This document shows, piece by piece, positions 62,958-64,000 of a stretch of 64,000 bases of DNA (positions within the stretch are counted from its first letter, which is position 1; each line of letters begins with the position of its first letter). Source of the DNA: JBOCEF01 sp047610385 (lineage in GTDB: Bacteria > Pseudomonadota > Alphaproteobacteria > Rhodobacterales > Rhodobacteraceae). Made by a program: the position numbers and the translations under genes. The DNA lies in assembly GCA_047610385.1 (NCBI GenBank), contig JBLGAC010000002.1, forward strand, positions 145,512-209,511, written 5' to 3'. A model generated the notes under the pieces. The model was not told where the DNA came from and made no database searches. It saw only the letters and a list, made by a program, of their open reading frames with translations.

Positions 62958-64000
62958 TTAGCCGACGGTGGATCCGGCCTTGGTTTCGCAGATCTCGATC
63001 ATATGCGCGCGGGGGCCGAGGGCCTCGAACAGCTCCGCCCCGGTGCCGGTCATCCACGCCTGGGCGCCGAGGCCGCAGACCTCATCATAAAGCGCGGCAC
63101 GGCGGTTTTCATCCAGATGCGCGGCGACCTCGTCCAGCAAGATGATCGGCGGGGCACCTGCATCGGCGGTCATCGCCCGCCCGGCGGCGAGGATCAGCGA
63201 GATCAGCAGCGCCTTCTGCTCTCCGGTGGAGCACAGCTTTGCCTCAACGTCCTTGGCGGCGTAGATGGCGGTCAGGTCAGTGCGGTGGGGGCCGGTCAGG
63301 GTGCGCCCGGCGGCGGCGTCGCGGGCGCGCCCGTTCTGAAAGGCGCGGCGTAGGCTTTCGGCGGCAGCGGCCGGGTCCGGGGTCTCGCCTTGGGCGATGG
63401 CAGCCGCAAAGCGGTCTTCGGGCGCGCCATCGAGGGCCAAGGTCGCGGTGGGAAATGCGGTGGCCGCGTTTTCCTGTGCCGCCGCAAGCCGCGCCACGAC
63501 GCGTGCGCGCGTCAGTGCGAGGGCGGTGCCCGCCTCAGCCATCCGGTCCTCAAGCGCGCCAAGCCAGGCCGGGTCGCGCACATCGTCCTTCAGCAGCCGG
63601 TTGCGGTCGCGCATCGCCTTTTCATAGGCCAGCGCCGCATCGGCATGCCCGGGATCAAACGCCAGTGCGATGCGGTCCAGAAAGCGGCGTCGTTCCCCTG
63701 CGCCTTCGGTCCACAGCCGGTCCATCGCGGGGGTCAGCCACAGCACCGGTGCCAACGTGCCAAGCCGGGTCTGCGGCGCGGATTTCCCGTCGATCTGCAC
63801 GCTGCGCCCGGCGCCACGGGTCAGATCAACCGAGGTTTCAATGTCATGGAGCGCGCCGGGAACCTGAAGCTGCGCGGCGACCTTCCAGCCGATCATGTCG
63901 GGACGGCGCGCCATGTCCTCAGCCCCTGCGCGGCGCAGGCCACGGCCCGGCGACAGCAATGACAGGGCTTCGAGCACATTGGTCTTGCCCGCGCCGTTGT
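62958..64000 (-). CDS. recF: RecF, DNA repair/gap-loading ATPase (N-terminus beyond the edge)
   Basis: The last ~347 residues are present. At the edge the Walker A tail NGAGKTNVLEALSLLSPGRGLR is visible, so only about 35 residues lie outside. Further marks: VLWLTPAMDRLWTEGAGERRRFLDR, GPHRTDL, STGEQKALLISLILA (signature) and IILLDEVAAHLDENRR (Walker B). RecF helps RecOR load RecA at gapped DNA. In this gene order dnaN and dnaA usually precede it. Confidence 0.95.
   Translation of the reverse strand, partial: NGAGKTNVLEALSLLSPGRGLRRAGAEDMARRPDMIGWKVAAQLQVPGALHDIETSVDLTRGAGRSVQIDGKSAPQTRLGTLAPVLWLTPAMDRLWTEGAGERRRFLDRIALAFDPGHADAALAYEKAMRDRNRLLKDDVRDPAWLGALEDRMAEAGTALALTRARVVARLAAAQENAATAFPTATLALDGAPEDRFAAAIAQGETPDPAAAAESLRRAFQNGRARDAAAGRTLTGPHRTDLTAIYAAKDVEAKLCSTGEQKALLISLILAAGRAMTADAGAPPIILLDEVAAHLDENRRAALYDEVCGLGAQAWMTGTGAELFEALGPRAHMIEICETKAGSTVG

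Noticed and set aside
1..64000. CRISPR arrays, tRNA or rRNA genes
   Set aside because: No regularly spaced repeats, no cloverleaf T-loop sequences and no rRNA-like stretch were noticed in the gene gaps.

Overview
The window is high-GC DNA from an alphaproteobacterium, most likely a Rhodobacteraceae/Roseobacter-type organism. This rests on a CckA-type hybrid kinase, a Rhodobacter FdVI-like ferredoxin, a flgE-flgK-flgL-flgI block, a PuuE-UraD fusion and recF-gyrB gene order. No tRNA, rRNA, CRISPR array or intact prophage was seen.

Layout. 1-10.4 kb: edge of a type VI secretion (T6SS) locus (start of tssL, tssK, an FHA protein TagH, a PAAR-like spike protein, a PpkA-like Ser/Thr kinase). Divergent from the kinase is a three-gene set: an ABC-exporter-like protein whose nucleotide-binding half has lost its catalytic motifs, a cyclic-nucleotide-binding protein and an MBL-fold hydrolase. 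10.5-17.4 kb: the Anbu locus (transglutaminase/DUF2126 giant, ATP-grasp, alpha-E, Anbu protease). 17.4-22.5 kb: flagellar hook/P-ring genes. 22.7-35.5 kb: mostly housekeeping and transport (xseA, asd, GT39-like, ferredoxin, MATE, MFS, two YeeE/YedE sulfur transporters, a secreted beta-propeller). 35.6-45.7 kb: purine catabolism (GMC oxidoreductase, 8-oxoguanine deaminase, nucleobase permease, AllA, allantoicase, PuuE-UraD, LysR regulator, PuuD). 45.7-53.3 kb: cckA, rsmB, gamma-glutamyltransferase, a phosphatase and an HSL-type hydrolase. 53.3-60.3 kb: an AT-rich graveyard of decayed insertion sequences (IS5, IS3, IS481 families). 60.35-64 kb: gyrB and the larger part of recF, so dnaN/dnaA may lie just beyond the right edge.

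How it fits together. The purine genes form most of a route from 8-oxoguanine and urate to glyoxylate and urea; 5-hydroxyisourate hydrolase is not in the window. The T6SS kinase and FHA protein form a phosphorylation switch, and the pseudo-ABC/cNMP/MBL set beside them is the best candidate here for an undescribed system. The decayed IS tract is confined to the 7 kb downstream of gyrB; genes outside it look intact.
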